From an uncultured Bacteroidales bacterium (GTDB taxonomy: Bacteria; Bacteroidota; Bacteroidia; Bacteroidales; F082): 64,000 nt of DNA. The DNA is taken from the NCBI GenBank assembly GCA_905234645.1, contig CAJOIS010000013.1, forward strand, positions 1 to 64,000. Reading direction: 5' to 3'. Below the pieces are notes generated by a model. That model ran no database searches. It was not told the DNA's origin and saw only the letters and a program-made list of their open reading frames with translations. A program made the translations under genes and the position numbers. This document shows, one piece after another, positions 45,010-56,100 of the stretch (position 1 is the first letter of the stretch; the number at the start of each line of letters is the position of its first letter).

Positions 45010-45813
45010 ATGTCCGAGCATTGGGAAATATACGCCGACTGGAATCCATGGCACGGTTGCACCAAGATCAGCCCTGGATGCAAGTACTGTTATGTGTATC
45101 GCCAAGATGAGATGTACGGCAGCGAGATATCAAGCAGCGAGTGCAGAAAAACGGGCAACTTCAATTTGCCCATAAAGAAAAAGCGTGACAAGTCGTGGAA
45201 GATTGAGAGCGGCAAATTGGTGTTCACTTGCTTCACTTCCGACTTCCTTCTGAAGGATGCGGATGAATGGCGGCCGGAATGTTGGCAGATGATGAAGCAG
45301 CGGAGCGACCTTTGGTTTTTCTTTTTCACCAAGCGCATCGACCGTTTCATGGAATGTGTGCCTGATGACTGGGGTGACGGCTACGACAATGTCATCGTGG
45401 GCTGCACGGTTGAGAATCAGGAGATGGCGGATTATCGTTTGCCCATCTTTTTGTCACTCCCCATCAAACACAAGAGTATTATAGCATCTCCACTGATTAC
45501 AGCTATGGATCTTACCCCTTATTTGAATGAAACGATAGATGAAGTGTCGGTAGGCGGGGAGTCGGGGGTGGATGCACGACCTTGCAACTACGACTGGGTA
45601 CTTGCCCTTCGTGAGCAATGTGTTGCAAAAGATGTGGCTTTCCGCTTTCACCAAACGGGAGCTCATTTCATCAAGGACGGGAAGATGTTTCGTGTGCCGC
45701 GATGCTACCAGTTGAGTCAGGCTCATAAGGCCAACATTGACTACAAGATAGGTAAGTACCTTGTGCCCGAGACGGTGAAATTCGATTGGAAAGACAGCGA
45801 CTATCACGATTGA
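45010..45813 (+). CDS. DUF5131 (phage Gp37/Gp68-like) radical-SAM-like protein
   Basis: The 267-aa protein begins with the family pattern WNPWHGCTKISPGCKYCYV. Its three cysteines are spaced CX6CX2C, like a radical-SAM cluster loop. Further family blocks are FTCFTSDFL, WFFFTKR, VIVGCTVENQ and EVSVGGESG. Relatives occur in phages and in bacterial accessory regions; the reaction is unknown. It has its own promoter. About 60 bases separate it from the frameshifted acetyltransferase downstream. Confidence 0.85.
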   Translation: MSEHWEIYADWNPWHGCTKISPGCKYCYVYRQDEMYGSEISSSECRKTGNFNLPIKKKRDKSWKIESGKLVFTCFTSDFLLKDADEWRPECWQMMKQRSDLWFFFFTKRIDRFMECVPDDWGDGYDNVIVGCTVENQEMADYRLPIFLSLPIKHKSIIASPLITAMDLTPYLNETIDEVSVGGESGVDARPCNYDWVLALREQCVAKDVAFRFHQTGAHFIKDGKMFRVPRCYQLSQAHKANIDYKIGKYLVPETVKFDWKDSDYHD

Positions 45814-45871
45814 CCAGGATGATAGATACTGGCCATTATTATAACAAAGTTAAACAGCGCAATGATTAAAA

Positions 45872-46494
45872 ATGAATAGACCCAATCCCAACGAGGCATT
45901 CCCGAATCCGAAGATTCCGAGCCTCTGCTACATCAAAAATGTGGTCAAGAATCCGCGTATCATCATCGGAGACTACACGACCAGTTCGAGAAGCATGTCA
46001 CCCACTTCTATGATTTCATTGGTGACAGACTGATTATCGGCAAGTTCTGTGCTATTGCCAAAGGCGTGGAGTTTGTCATGAACGGTGCCAATCATAGGAT
46101 GGACTGTGCGACCACTTATCCATTCTATATTATGGGTGGAGATTGGGGTTCGGCGATGGCTCCAGTGAAAGATGAACTGCCATTGAAAGGCGATACCATC
46201 GTTGGCAATGATGTTTGGATAGGCCAGAATGTGACGGTGATGCCTGGTGTGCATATCGGCGATGGAGCCATTATCGGTGCCAACTCGGTCGTGGCCAAGG
46301 ACATACCGCCATACTCGGTTGCTGTGGGTAATCCGTGTCATGTAGTCAGGAAAAGCTTTGACGATGAATTGATAGAATTGTTGCTCAAATTCAAATGGTG
46401 GGATAAAAGCATTGAAGAGATAGAAAGTTTGATGCCCATTCTCTCATGTGGGGATTTGGAAAAAGTCAAAAACGAAATCAAGGCAAGGCTATGA
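45872..46494 (+). pseudogene. frameshifted CatB/Vat-type O-acetyltransferase
   Basis: A left-handed beta-helix acetyltransferase split between two frames. From the ATG at 45872, one frame reads [13 protein letters not shown] and stops at 46033. From about 45980, the other frame continues [17 protein letters not shown], then [39 protein letters not shown] and [13 protein letters not shown] to 46494. The family normally reads GDYTYYDD at the junction, so a few bases (1 modulo 3) are missing within a TAC-rich stretch. Family members acetylate xenobiotics such as streptogramin A or chloramphenicol, and sugars. The downstream kinase starts on its stop codon (ATGA), which suggests the gene was recently intact or that the frameshift is a sequencing error. 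Confidence 0.82.
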
Positions 46495-47015
46495 TTATAT
46501 TGATAACGGGCGCATCGCACACGGGGAAAACGCTTCTCGCCCAGCGGCTGCTTGAAAAGTACAAGTATCCCTATTTGTCCATCGACCATTTGAAGATGGG
46601 CTTGATTCGCAGTGGGAATACGAGTCTCACACCAGAGGATGATGATGCCCTTACCGATTATTTGTGGCCGATTGTTCGGGAGATGATCAAGACGGCGATA
46701 GAAAATGGGCAGCATTTAATCGTGGAGGGCTGTTATATCCCGTTCGATTGGAGGAATGGTTTTGACGAGCAGTATCTGTCATCCATTCGGTTCGTTTGCC
46801 TTGCCATGACGGACAATTATATCGAGACGCATTTCGATGAAATCAAGGGACATTCCTCCGACATTGAATCAAGGCTGAATGATGAAGATTGTACCATTGA
46901 CAGCTTGAAAGAAGATAATCGAAGATATGTTGAGGGCTTTCGGCGGGTTGGAGAACGAGTTGTGCTAATTGATGGCGACTATGAGCGAATATTAGAGAAG
47001 GTGTTGAACTATTGA
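46491..47015 (+). CDS. P-loop kinase-like ATPase
   Basis: The 174-aa protein has a Walker A motif at its N-terminus ([16 protein letters not shown]), an Asp-His following the second strand ([10 protein letters not shown]) and a [10 protein letters not shown] strand, like small metabolite kinases (shikimate or 2-phosphoglycerate kinase-like folds). No substrate can be named. Start at 46491 overlaps the acetyltransferase stop, so the two were an operon; a kinase next to an acetyltransferase is a common antibiotic- or sugar-modifying arrangement. Confidence 0.75.
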   Translation: MIILITGASHTGKTLLAQRLLEKYKYPYLSIDHLKMGLIRSGNTSLTPEDDDALTDYLWPIVREMIKTAIENGQHLIVEGCYIPFDWRNGFDEQYLSSIRFVCLAMTDNYIETHFDEIKGHSSDIESRLNDEDCTIDSLKEDNRRYVEGFRRVGERVVLIDGDYERILEKVLNY

Positions 47016-47064
47016 ATTTCAATTTGTTGATTTAAGGAACATTGTTTCGAAAAGAAATAATGTG

Positions 47065-47072
47065 TATCTTTG
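47065..47072 (+). promoter_or_regulatory. -7 element of the MNT-HEPN operon
   Basis: TATCTTTG (TAnnTTTG), 20 bases before the ATG at 47093. Confidence 0.65.
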
Positions 47073-47092
47073 CAGCAAAATAGCAAAAAACC

Positions 47093-47407
47093 ATGAGTCA
47101 CGCTGACATTTTATATCAAATTCAGCAATTAGGCAGGCAACTTCTTCCCAAAGATGCCCATTTGTTGTTGTATGGTTCCCGCGCCCGTGGCGATTACCAT
47201 GAAGGCTCTGATTGGGACTTGCTCATTTTGCTCAATCGTCCACAAGAAGCCTCTGATTTCCAAAATATTGCCTATCCAATTATGGAACTCGGATTTGACA
47301 TGGGGGAGTATTTCAGTGTGCAAACCTATTCTCAGGAGGAATGGGAAGCAATGAGCTTTTTGCCCTACTACAAGAATGTCGAACAGGATAAAATCGTATT
47401 GGTATGA
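47093..47407 (+). CDS. MNT-type nucleotidyltransferase antitoxin (MntA-like)
   Basis: The 104-aa minimal nucleotidyltransferase has the signature GSRARGDYHEGSDWDLLILL, with the two metal-binding Asp residues intact. In HEPN/MNT toxin-antitoxin pairs this protein can AMPylate the HEPN RNase on a Tyr and so silence it. The next gene, overlapping by four bases, is the HEPN partner. Confidence 0.88.
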   Translation: MSHADILYQIQQLGRQLLPKDAHLLLYGSRARGDYHEGSDWDLLILLNRPQEASDFQNIAYPIMELGFDMGEYFSVQTYSQEEWEAMSFLPYYKNVEQDKIVLV

Positions 47408-47799
47408 GTTTGAACGAAGAAGAAAGGAAAATCCTTGTCGGATTAGAGATAGAGAAATCTCGAAGGACTTTTGCCGAAATTGAGATTCTGCGCCAAGCAG
47501 GTCTTTGGGACAACATCGCCAATCGATTGTATTATGCTGCGTTCCATGCGGTTAGTGCTTTGCTGATTAATGACGGGCATCCTGTCGGGACACATCAAGG
47601 TGCAGTGGTGATGTTGCATCAGCATTATGTCAAGACGGGCATTCTGCCAAAGGAAGGCGGTGCTTTTTATTCTCAACTTCAAACCTTGCGAGAAAAGAGC
47701 GATTACAATTGCACTTATTATGCCACGGAAGAAGACACTGCGCCTCGTATTGCTTTGACTGAAGCATTTATTGAGACAGTGATTGAGTTGATTAAGTGA
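47404..47799 (+). CDS. HEPN-domain RNase toxin (HepT-like)
   Basis: The 131-aa all-helical protein has a HEPN motif: NRLYYAAFHAVSALL gives Arg-x6-His, followed by the helix THQGAVVMLHQHYV. A DYN(C)TYY segment near the C-terminus resembles the region that becomes AMPylated in HepT. HEPN proteins of this kind cleave RNA; with the upstream MNT they form a type VII-like toxin-antitoxin module. Translation is coupled to the antitoxin gene. Confidence 0.85.
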   Translation: MSLNEEERKILVGLEIEKSRRTFAEIEILRQAGLWDNIANRLYYAAFHAVSALLINDGHPVGTHQGAVVMLHQHYVKTGILPKEGGAFYSQLQTLREKSDYNCTYYATEEDTAPRIALTEAFIETVIELIK

Positions 47800-47873
47800 A
47801 ACCACGATTGAATATTTATATTGTAGAAGTTGAAAGAGATTTTATCAATTTGTATAATCATATTTACATAAAA

Positions 47874-48914
47874 ATGAATAGAGTTTTTAGGTGTTTACTG
47901 GCGTTGATGCTTTTTTGCGTAGCTTGTCAAAATGATGGAATTGTTGATGATAATTCAGGAAGATTTCCAGTCTGTGTGGATGGGAAATGGGGTTACATTG
48001 ACACCACGGGGGCTATTGTCATCAAACCACAGTTTGATGAGGCGAAACGTTTCTCCGAAGAATTAGCAATTGTTAGAGACGGTGGTAAGTATGGCTATAT
48101 TGATAAAAGAGGAAAATATATTATTAAGCCTCAATTTGAAGCAGCGGGTCGTTTTTCTGAGGGGGTCGCTAGTGTTAAGAGGTTGTCAGATGGGAAAGCA
48201 GGTTATATCAACAAAGAAGGAGTGTATGTTATCGCCCCCCAGTTTGATGATGTTACAGGTATTTTTGTTGAAGGGTTGGCAGCAGTGAAGATAGGCGATT
48301 TGTATGGTTATATTGATAAAACAGGAAAATTTGTTATAAGCCCAATGTTTGATGTTGTTGGGCTTTTTTCTGAGGGGCTTGCAGTGGTGGTAATTGATGA
48401 TAAGTGGGGCTTTACTGACAAGGAAGGAAATAGAATAATCAAGCAAACGTTTGGCTCTGCACAGGAATTTTCCGAGGGGCTTGCATTGGTATTAGCTGGA
48501 GGCAGGTGGGAGTATTACAATAAAACGTGGTTAATGGTTGATGGTGAGTATTGTTATATTGATAAAGAAGGGGGAATCATAATTAACCCTCATTGTAGCA
48601 ATGCCCTGCCTTTTTCAGAAGGGCTTGCAGCCGTGAGAATAGGCGATCTTTGGGGCTATATTGACAAAATGGGTAATATCGTTGTCAATCCACAATTCGG
48701 CTATTATGCAAGTGGTTTTTCTGAAGGGTTGGCAAGTGTACAGATTGGTGGTTCGAATGGCAAGTATGGTTATATTAACAAAGAGGGCGAGATTGTAATT
48801 AACCCTCAGTTCGACAAAGCGTATGATTTCTCTGAGGGTCTGGCAAAAGTTAAGGTCGGGAGTAAGGATGGCTATGTCAACAAAAAAGGTAGAATTGTTT
48901 GGATGCAGAAATGA
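47874..48914 (+). CDS. WG-repeat lipoprotein
   Basis: The 346-aa protein has a lipoprotein signal (lipobox FCVAC, then QNDGIVDDN) and about eight full WG repeats plus a partial ninth, each ~35 residues: K-x-G-Y-I-D-K-x-G-x-x-V-I-x-P-Q-F-D, then F-S-E-G-L-A-x-V. The fifth repeat is interrupted by an insertion (GGRWEYYNKTWLMVDG). WG repeats form beta structures thought to mediate binding; no enzyme function is known. The ATG at 47874 is chosen because it starts the signal peptide; a GTG 78 bases upstream would overlap the HEPN stop. The repeats are strongly similar in DNA, so slippage here is likely. Confidence 0.87.
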   Translation: MNRVFRCLLALMLFCVACQNDGIVDDNSGRFPVCVDGKWGYIDTTGAIVIKPQFDEAKRFSEELAIVRDGGKYGYIDKRGKYIIKPQFEAAGRFSEGVASVKRLSDGKAGYINKEGVYVIAPQFDDVTGIFVEGLAAVKIGDLYGYIDKTGKFVISPMFDVVGLFSEGLAVVVIDDKWGFTDKEGNRIIKQTFGSAQEFSEGLALVLAGGRWEYYNKTWLMVDGEYCYIDKEGGIIINPHCSNALPFSEGLAAVRIGDLWGYIDKMGNIVVNPQFGYYASGFSEGLASVQIGGSNGKYGYINKEGEIVINPQFDKAYDFSEGLAKVKVGSKDGYVNKKGRIVWMQK

Positions 48915-49002
48915 TAATCAGTGATATAAAATGGTTAGATTTTTGCTAATTCATAAGTGTTTGATTCCTGAGTGGTATAGTTGAATAATCGAAAAAAAAC
49001 TA

Positions 49003-49593
49003 ATGAATACAAGAATTGCTTTATTAATTACGATTGCAACTTTAATTGTGATAAATCTCTTTCTAACTTTTGTCAATTCGAGTTCATGGATTGAGTTTAG
49101 TGTATTTTTCAATGGCGTTTTAATGCCAATTTTAACTGCATTAAATGTTTTCGTGTTTGTCAAACTTACAAATATCATATCTAAAAAAGAAGAGATTCGA
49201 TCAGAAAAAGAATTGTCTTATCAAAAACAATTATTGTTAATGCAATTTCGTAAAGCGGAAATAGAAGCATTTGAAAAATCTTTTGATAATGTGTTTTTAT
49301 TTAAAAACGTTGCAGAATATACGGACTACACAAGCGATGTTTCTTTTTCGGTGATGAATGCCTTGGTATATTTGAATTCTTTTCTAAATACTAAACTATC
49401 ATTGTTCAATTTGAATAAGAATTCAAAAGTTGCAATAGATATAACTAATTACTCTTTGCTACTAAAAGAGTATCACGATAGCCTGAAAGAGAAAAAATTT
49501 CCGAGTAAAGAAGAATATGATAAGATGTTTGCTCTAAAGGATTCTATTATTCAATCCTTACAAATGATTACGTTAAATTGCGACACTATCTAA
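49003..49593 (+). CDS. two-helix membrane protein with coiled coil, function unknown
   Basis: The 196-aa protein has two membrane segments (residues ~5-25 and ~35-58), then a charged coiled-coil-like region (KKEEIRSEKELSYQKQLLLMQ) and a helical cytoplasmic part (FEKSFDNVFLFKNV...). I recognise no family with confidence; the layout resembles some phage-resistance proteins of the putative AbiC type, but the diagnostic sequence is not seen. The gene is markedly more AT-rich than its surroundings, suggesting transfer. No TAnnTTTG element is evident upstream. Confidence 0.68.
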   Translation: MNTRIALLITIATLIVINLFLTFVNSSSWIEFSVFFNGVLMPILTALNVFVFVKLTNIISKKEEIRSEKELSYQKQLLLMQFRKAEIEAFEKSFDNVFLFKNVAEYTDYTSDVSFSVMNALVYLNSFLNTKLSLFNLNKNSKVAIDITNYSLLLKEYHDSLKEKKFPSKEEYDKMFALKDSIIQSLQMITLNCDTI

Positions 49594-49646
49594 TTGTATG
49601 AAAATTGATCAGAAGTAATTGCATCACTCCTTTTCCGAAAATTTCC

Positions 49647-49654
49647 TATCTTTG
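49647..49654 (+). promoter_or_regulatory. -7 element of the VWA-like gene
   Basis: TATCTTTG lies 20 bases before the GTG at 49675. Confidence 0.62.
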
Positions 49655-49674
49655 CGCCCTTATCTGAACAATCG

Positions 49675-51747
49675 GTGAATATCGGAATTCCCATCTGGAT
49701 GTTGGCTTTATCGCTGCTGGCAGGTCTGGCGGCGGCTACAGTGTTGTATTTCCGGAACAAGAAGCAACACTATGGCAAAGCCTTGAATGTCATCTTGTTT
49801 GCATTACGAACCTTGATTGTCGGATTGGTGGTCTTGTTGCTCTTCAACCCATTGATAAGGCAGAAATTCAGTTCGGTGGAAACACCTACGATTATCCTTG
49901 CGCACGACAATTCCTCGTCCGTCGTCCTTTGTAAGGATTCGGTGTATTACAAAAAGGATTACCAGACCCAATTTGAGCAGTTTAGGAAAGACTTGAACGC
50001 TGATTTCCAGGTGGATGAATACCTCTTCGGCGAGGAAGTCCGCGATTTCGACCAGGTGGATTTCTCTGACCAGTTGACGGACTTGTCGTCGTTGCTCAAG
50101 ACCTTGGATAGAAGGTATTACAAGCGCAATGTGGGTGCAGTGTTGCTTTTCTCTGATGGTATCTACAACCGTGGCTTCGAGCCGGAACTGGTGGCGGAGA
50201 ACTTCCCGTTTCCCATCCATACTGTCGTTTTGGGCGACACGGTGTCCTATCCCGACCTCGCCATCCGCAATGTGCATTATAATAAGGTGGTGTCGCTCGG
50301 TGCGACCTTCCCCGTCCGTGCGACTGTCGCCGCCCGCGACTTGGCCGGACGCAAGGCACAACTGACCCTCAAGGAAAGCGGTCGCCTCATCGAGAAGCGC
50401 GACATTGAGATTCCGTCCAACCGCTTCTCCAAGGAAATCGACTTCATGCTCGACGCCACCAAGAAAGGCGTGATGGCCATCGACATTGAGGTGAGCGGCA
50501 TCGCCGAGGAGGAGCAATTGCTGAACAATGTGCGTCACATCTATGTCGAGGTGCTCGACCAGAAATACAAGCTGCTCTGTGTAGCAGCCTCGCCGCATCC
50601 CGACTTGGGTGCCTTGCGTAGCGTGCTCAACGACAATTACGAGGTGGACTTCTGCTTTGGCAAGGAGACGCTACCCGAGTTCAGCAACTACGATTTGGTC
50701 ATCCTGCATCAGGTACCCTCGGCGCGAACGGATTTCAATGCCCTGAAGGCGCAGTTGGACAAGAACGTGAAACTGCCCGTCTTCTTCATCATTGGCAACG
50801 ATACCGACCGCGATATGCTCAGTAAGTTGCAGAATGTCTTTGCCTTGCATTCTGGCGCAACCAACACCTTGATGGATGTCAAGGCACACCATAACACGGC
50901 CTTCTCGACCTTTACCTTTGACTCGAAGTCGGAGCAACTCATCGCGAAATATCCTCCTTTGGCCTTGCCGCATCTGGAAATCAACACCTTAAAGTCGCAC
51001 GATGACTTGTTGCTACAAGAGGTGATGGGCATTAAGTCTGGACTGCCGCTGTTGAGTTTTGCTAACGATGGGCGCAAAATGGCCTTCCTGTTTGGCACCA
51101 ATGTCTGGCGTTGGAGGCTGTATGAGTATTACCAAAACAAAAACCACGACGTGTTCGATGAGATGTTCTCCAAGTCGCTGAAATACCTGCTACTGTCGGC
51201 CAATGACGGCTCGGCTATCTACGCCAAGGAGACCTATTACAGCAATGAGCCTGTCGTTATCACGGCTGAGTTACGCAACCCAAACAACGAGTTGGTGACC
51301 GACCCTGACATGACCATTCAGATAGAGAATAAGCTGACGGGCGAGACCTACGACTACACCTTCTCGAAGCGCGACCACGACTATGAACTGAATGCTGGCC
51401 TTTTGCCCGAGGGACTTTATGTCTACAAGGTGCAGGCGCAGATGGGCGAGCGCAAAATCAGCGTGAGCGGCACTTTCAGCGTGGTCGCTATTGGCATCGA
51501 GGCACAGCAACTCACCGCCGACATCGATCGGATGCGCACTTTGGCCCGCCTGACCAACGGCAACTGCTATACTGCCCGCCAACTCGACCAACTCGCCGCT
51601 GACCTGCGCGGTGACACACGCATCACCTCCGTGGAGCACCATGAGAGCCGTTTCGAGGACCTGATCCATTCCAAATGGATCTTCTTTGTCCTCATCGGCT
51701 TGGCCGCCATCGAATGGTTGTTACGCAAAATGTTTGGATCATATTAA
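49675..51747 (+). CDS. VWA-like membrane protein
   Basis: The 690-aa protein has two N-terminal membrane helices (~7-26 and ~38-60), a VWA-like region (TPTIILAHDNSSSV, then VGAVLLFSDGIYNRG, i.e. degenerate DxSxS and SDG MIDAS features), Ig-like and glutamine-amidotransferase-like segments, and a single C-terminal membrane helix (~665-685). This layout is common in Bacteroidota membrane proteins related to BatA/BatB and to large VWA proteins; its function is not known. A GTG start is used: it is the first start after the -7 element and directly precedes the first membrane helix. Confidence 0.78.
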   Translation: MNIGIPIWMLALSLLAGLAAATVLYFRNKKQHYGKALNVILFALRTLIVGLVVLLLFNPLIRQKFSSVETPTIILAHDNSSSVVLCKDSVYYKKDYQTQFEQFRKDLNADFQVDEYLFGEEVRDFDQVDFSDQLTDLSSLLKTLDRRYYKRNVGAVLLFSDGIYNRGFEPELVAENFPFPIHTVVLGDTVSYPDLAIRNVHYNKVVSLGATFPVRATVAARDLAGRKAQLTLKESGRLIEKRDIEIPSNRFSKEIDFMLDATKKGVMAIDIEVSGIAEEEQLLNNVRHIYVEVLDQKYKLLCVAASPHPDLGALRSVLNDNYEVDFCFGKETLPEFSNYDLVILHQVPSARTDFNALKAQLDKNVKLPVFFIIGNDTDRDMLSKLQNVFALHSGATNTLMDVKAHHNTAFSTFTFDSKSEQLIAKYPPLALPHLEINTLKSHDDLLLQEVMGIKSGLPLLSFANDGRKMAFLFGTNVWRWRLYEYYQNKNHDVFDEMFSKSLKYLLLSANDGSAIYAKETYYSNEPVVITAELRNPNNELVTDPDMTIQIENKLTGETYDYTFSKRDHDYELNAGLLPEGLYVYKVQAQMGERKISVSGTFSVVAIGIEAQQLTADIDRMRTLARLTNGNCYTARQLDQLAADLRGDTRITSVEHHESRFEDLIHSKWIFFVLIGLAAIEWLLRKMFGSY

Positions 51748-51752
51748 TGTAG

Positions 51753-51774
51753 GGGCGGACCTGCGTGTCCGCCC
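51753..51774. repeat. short palindromic element after the VWA-like gene
   Basis: GGGCGGAC pairs with GTCCGCCC around CTGCGT, five bases after the stop at 51747. There is no T-run, so it is not a standard terminator. Similar GTAGGGGCGGAC sequences occur, to my memory, as dispersed repeats in environmental genomes. Confidence 0.65.
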
Positions 51775-51825
51775 TCAAAACGAATACAATTCAATAAATA
51801 TCAAATAATTAAAAACAACAATCCT

Positions 51826-52350
51826 ATGAAAATCCAAGATCAATCCGTCGTCACCATGACCTACGTCCTGCGTGAGAACGACGAAAACGGTCCCATTTTG
51901 CAGGAGACCACGAAAGAGAACCCCTTTGTGTGCATTTTCGGTATGCACCAGCTGTTGCCCAAGTTCGAGGAGAACCTCATGGGCAAGGAACCTGGCGACA
52001 AGTACGCCTTCCACCTGACCCCCGAAGAGGGCTATGGCGAGCGTGATGAGGCCTACGTGATGGACCTCGACAAAAAGATGTTTATGCAAAACGATGTCCT
52101 GATGGATATGGTGAAGGTCGGTGCGCAACTGATGATGCAGACCTCCGACGGTCGCCCCATCATGGGCCTTGTCCGCGAGATTGGCGACAACCACGTGAAA
52201 ATGGACTTCAACCACGACATGGCGGGCAAGCACCTCCATTTCTCAGGCGAGATCCTCGACGTGCGCGAGTCCACCGATGAGGATTTCAGCGCAGGCGGTT
52301 GTGCTGGTTGTGGCGGCAGTTGCGATGGTGGCTGCGAGGGCTGCCACTAA
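51826..52350 (+). CDS. slyD: FKBP-type peptidyl-prolyl isomerase, SlyD-like
   Basis: The 174-aa protein has the SlyD layout: a split FKBP domain (VTMTYVLREND, FVCIFGMHQLLPKFEENLMG) around an IF insert (DKYAFHLTPEEGYGERDEAYV ...), with FNHDMAGKHLHFSGEI restoring the FKBP fold. It ends in a Cys-rich tail (GGCAGCGGSCDGGCEGC) suited to binding Ni or Zn. SlyD is a cytoplasmic folding catalyst and nickel chaperone. A terminator follows. Confidence 0.92.
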   Translation: MKIQDQSVVTMTYVLRENDENGPILQETTKENPFVCIFGMHQLLPKFEENLMGKEPGDKYAFHLTPEEGYGERDEAYVMDLDKKMFMQNDVLMDMVKVGAQLMMQTSDGRPIMGLVREIGDNHVKMDFNHDMAGKHLHFSGEILDVRESTDEDFSAGGCAGCGGSCDGGCEGCH

Positions 52351-52359
52351 ATGAAAATG

Positions 52360-52388
52360 AAAAAAGCCGACGGAATGTCGGTTTTTTT
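52360..52388 (+). terminator. slyD terminator
   Basis: CCGAC pairs with GTCGG around GGAAT, flanked by an A-run and seven T. It lies about ten bases after the slyD stop. Confidence 0.82.
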
Positions 52389-52396
52389 GTGGTTTA

Positions 52397-52424
52397 GTAG
52401 AGACGTAGCGCGCTACGTCTCTAC
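52397..52424. repeat. 28-bp perfect palindrome next to the valS stop
   Basis: GTAGAGACGTAGCG followed directly by its reverse complement. It lies four bases beyond the valS stop codon (minus strand). I recall GTAGAGACG-type palindromes as dispersed repeats in several phyla, including cyanobacteria and Bacteroidota. Confidence 0.75.
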
Positions 52425-52428
52425 ATTT

Positions 52429-55107
<2,679 letters not shown>

Positions 55108-55125
55108 AGTCGTAAAAATGAAGCG

Positions 55126-55133
55126 CAAAAGTA
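55126..55133 (-). promoter_or_regulatory. -7 element of valS
   Basis: TACTTTTG on the minus strand, 18 bases upstream of the ATG at 55107. Confidence 0.65.
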
Positions 55134-55206
55134 GTGATTTTTCGGGCAAGTCGGTCAATTATTCTTGTTTTTTCTGGAATTCTGCCTGTTGTTTTGACGA
55201 AATCCC

Positions 55207-55214
55207 TATTTTTG
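55207..55214 (+). promoter_or_regulatory. -7 element of the ion channel gene
   Basis: TATTTTTG, 16 bases before the ATG at 55231. Confidence 0.65.
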
Positions 55215-55230
55215 CAAAAATGAATTGTCG

Positions 55231-55992
55231 ATGAGAAAAAGAATATTCAGTATCATTGAACCAGGATACAATGGAGATAGAGTCAGCCTCGCATACGATG
55301 TTGTGATGCTGATAGCTATTGTCGTCAGCATCATCCCTTTGATGTTTGTCGAAAATCATCCGATTTTCCAATACATCGAAATAGTCACCGTAACCATATT
55401 CATCATTGATTATATATTGCGCTGGGTTACGGCAGACATCCGAATACGAAAAGGACGTTTGTCGTTTTTGCTTTATCCATTCACTTTGTGGGCCATCATC
55501 GACCTTTTGTCCATTTTGCCAGGTCTCAGTGTGTTGTCGAAAGGCTTCAAAATTTTCCGTGTCACTCGACTTTTGAAGGTCCTGAGGCTGTTTAAGTTCT
55601 TTCGCTACACCGATAAGTTTAAGGTTTTGGGCAGGGTGATTAAGAAAGAAAAATCGGTTTTGTTGGCGGTTCTTGGCATTGCTGTCTTTTATGTGTTTCT
55701 CACGGCTTTGATCATGTTTAATGCCGAGCCTCATGTCAATCCCGTTACGGGGAGTGAGACTTTCGGCGATTTCTTCGACGCCTTGTACTGGGCCACGGTG
55801 ACCCTCACCACGGTGGGTTATGGCGATTTGACCCCAGTCACTGACATAGGTCGTTTCGTCAGCATGTTGTCTTCGCTGTTTGGCGTGGCGGTCATCGCCC
55901 TTCCTTCTGGCGTGATAACGGCAAGTTATCTCGAAGAGTTGAGAAGTGCGAAAAACAAAAAGAAAGATCATCCGGAAGGGGAAGGGGAATGA
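55231..55992 (+). CDS. voltage-gated-type potassium channel
   Basis: The 253-aa six-helix channel has an S4-like segment with regularly spaced basic residues (FRVTRLLKVLRLFKFFR), a pore loop with the K+ selectivity filter TTVGYGDLTP, and an S6 helix (VAVIALPSGVITASY). It corresponds to Kch/KvAP-like ion transporters of the cytoplasmic membrane. A short charged tail ends the protein. It is monocistronic: the next gene has its own promoter. Confidence 0.93.
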   Translation: MRKRIFSIIEPGYNGDRVSLAYDVVMLIAIVVSIIPLMFVENHPIFQYIEIVTVTIFIIDYILRWVTADIRIRKGRLSFLLYPFTLWAIIDLLSILPGLSVLSKGFKIFRVTRLLKVLRLFKFFRYTDKFKVLGRVIKKEKSVLLAVLGIAVFYVFLTALIMFNAEPHVNPVTGSETFGDFFDALYWATVTLTTVGYGDLTPVTDIGRFVSMLSSLFGVAVIALPSGVITASYLEELRSAKNKKKDHPEGEGE

Positions 55993-56032
55993 CTATTTTT
56001 TGCCGTTTTTACGAATGCATGACATTTTTCCC

Positions 56033-56040
56033 TATCTTTG
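56033..56040 (+). promoter_or_regulatory. -7 element of the peptide transporter gene
   Basis: TATCTTTG, 60 bases before the ATG at 56101, giving a leader of about 55 bases. Confidence 0.62.
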
Positions 56041-56100
56041 TCCGCTGTAGGAAAACGAGAAATCAATTCAATAATTCAATAATCATTAAAAATCTCAATT

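Noticed and set aside
47874-48914. CRISPR-like or satellite array
   Set aside because: The periodicity comes from coding WG repeats of about 105 bp in one continuous reading frame; no CRISPR repeats or spacers are present anywhere in the window.
49003-49593. Putative AbiC-type phage resistance protein
   Set aside because: Topology fits, but the conserved segment I associate with that family after the second helix is not evident, so no name was assigned.
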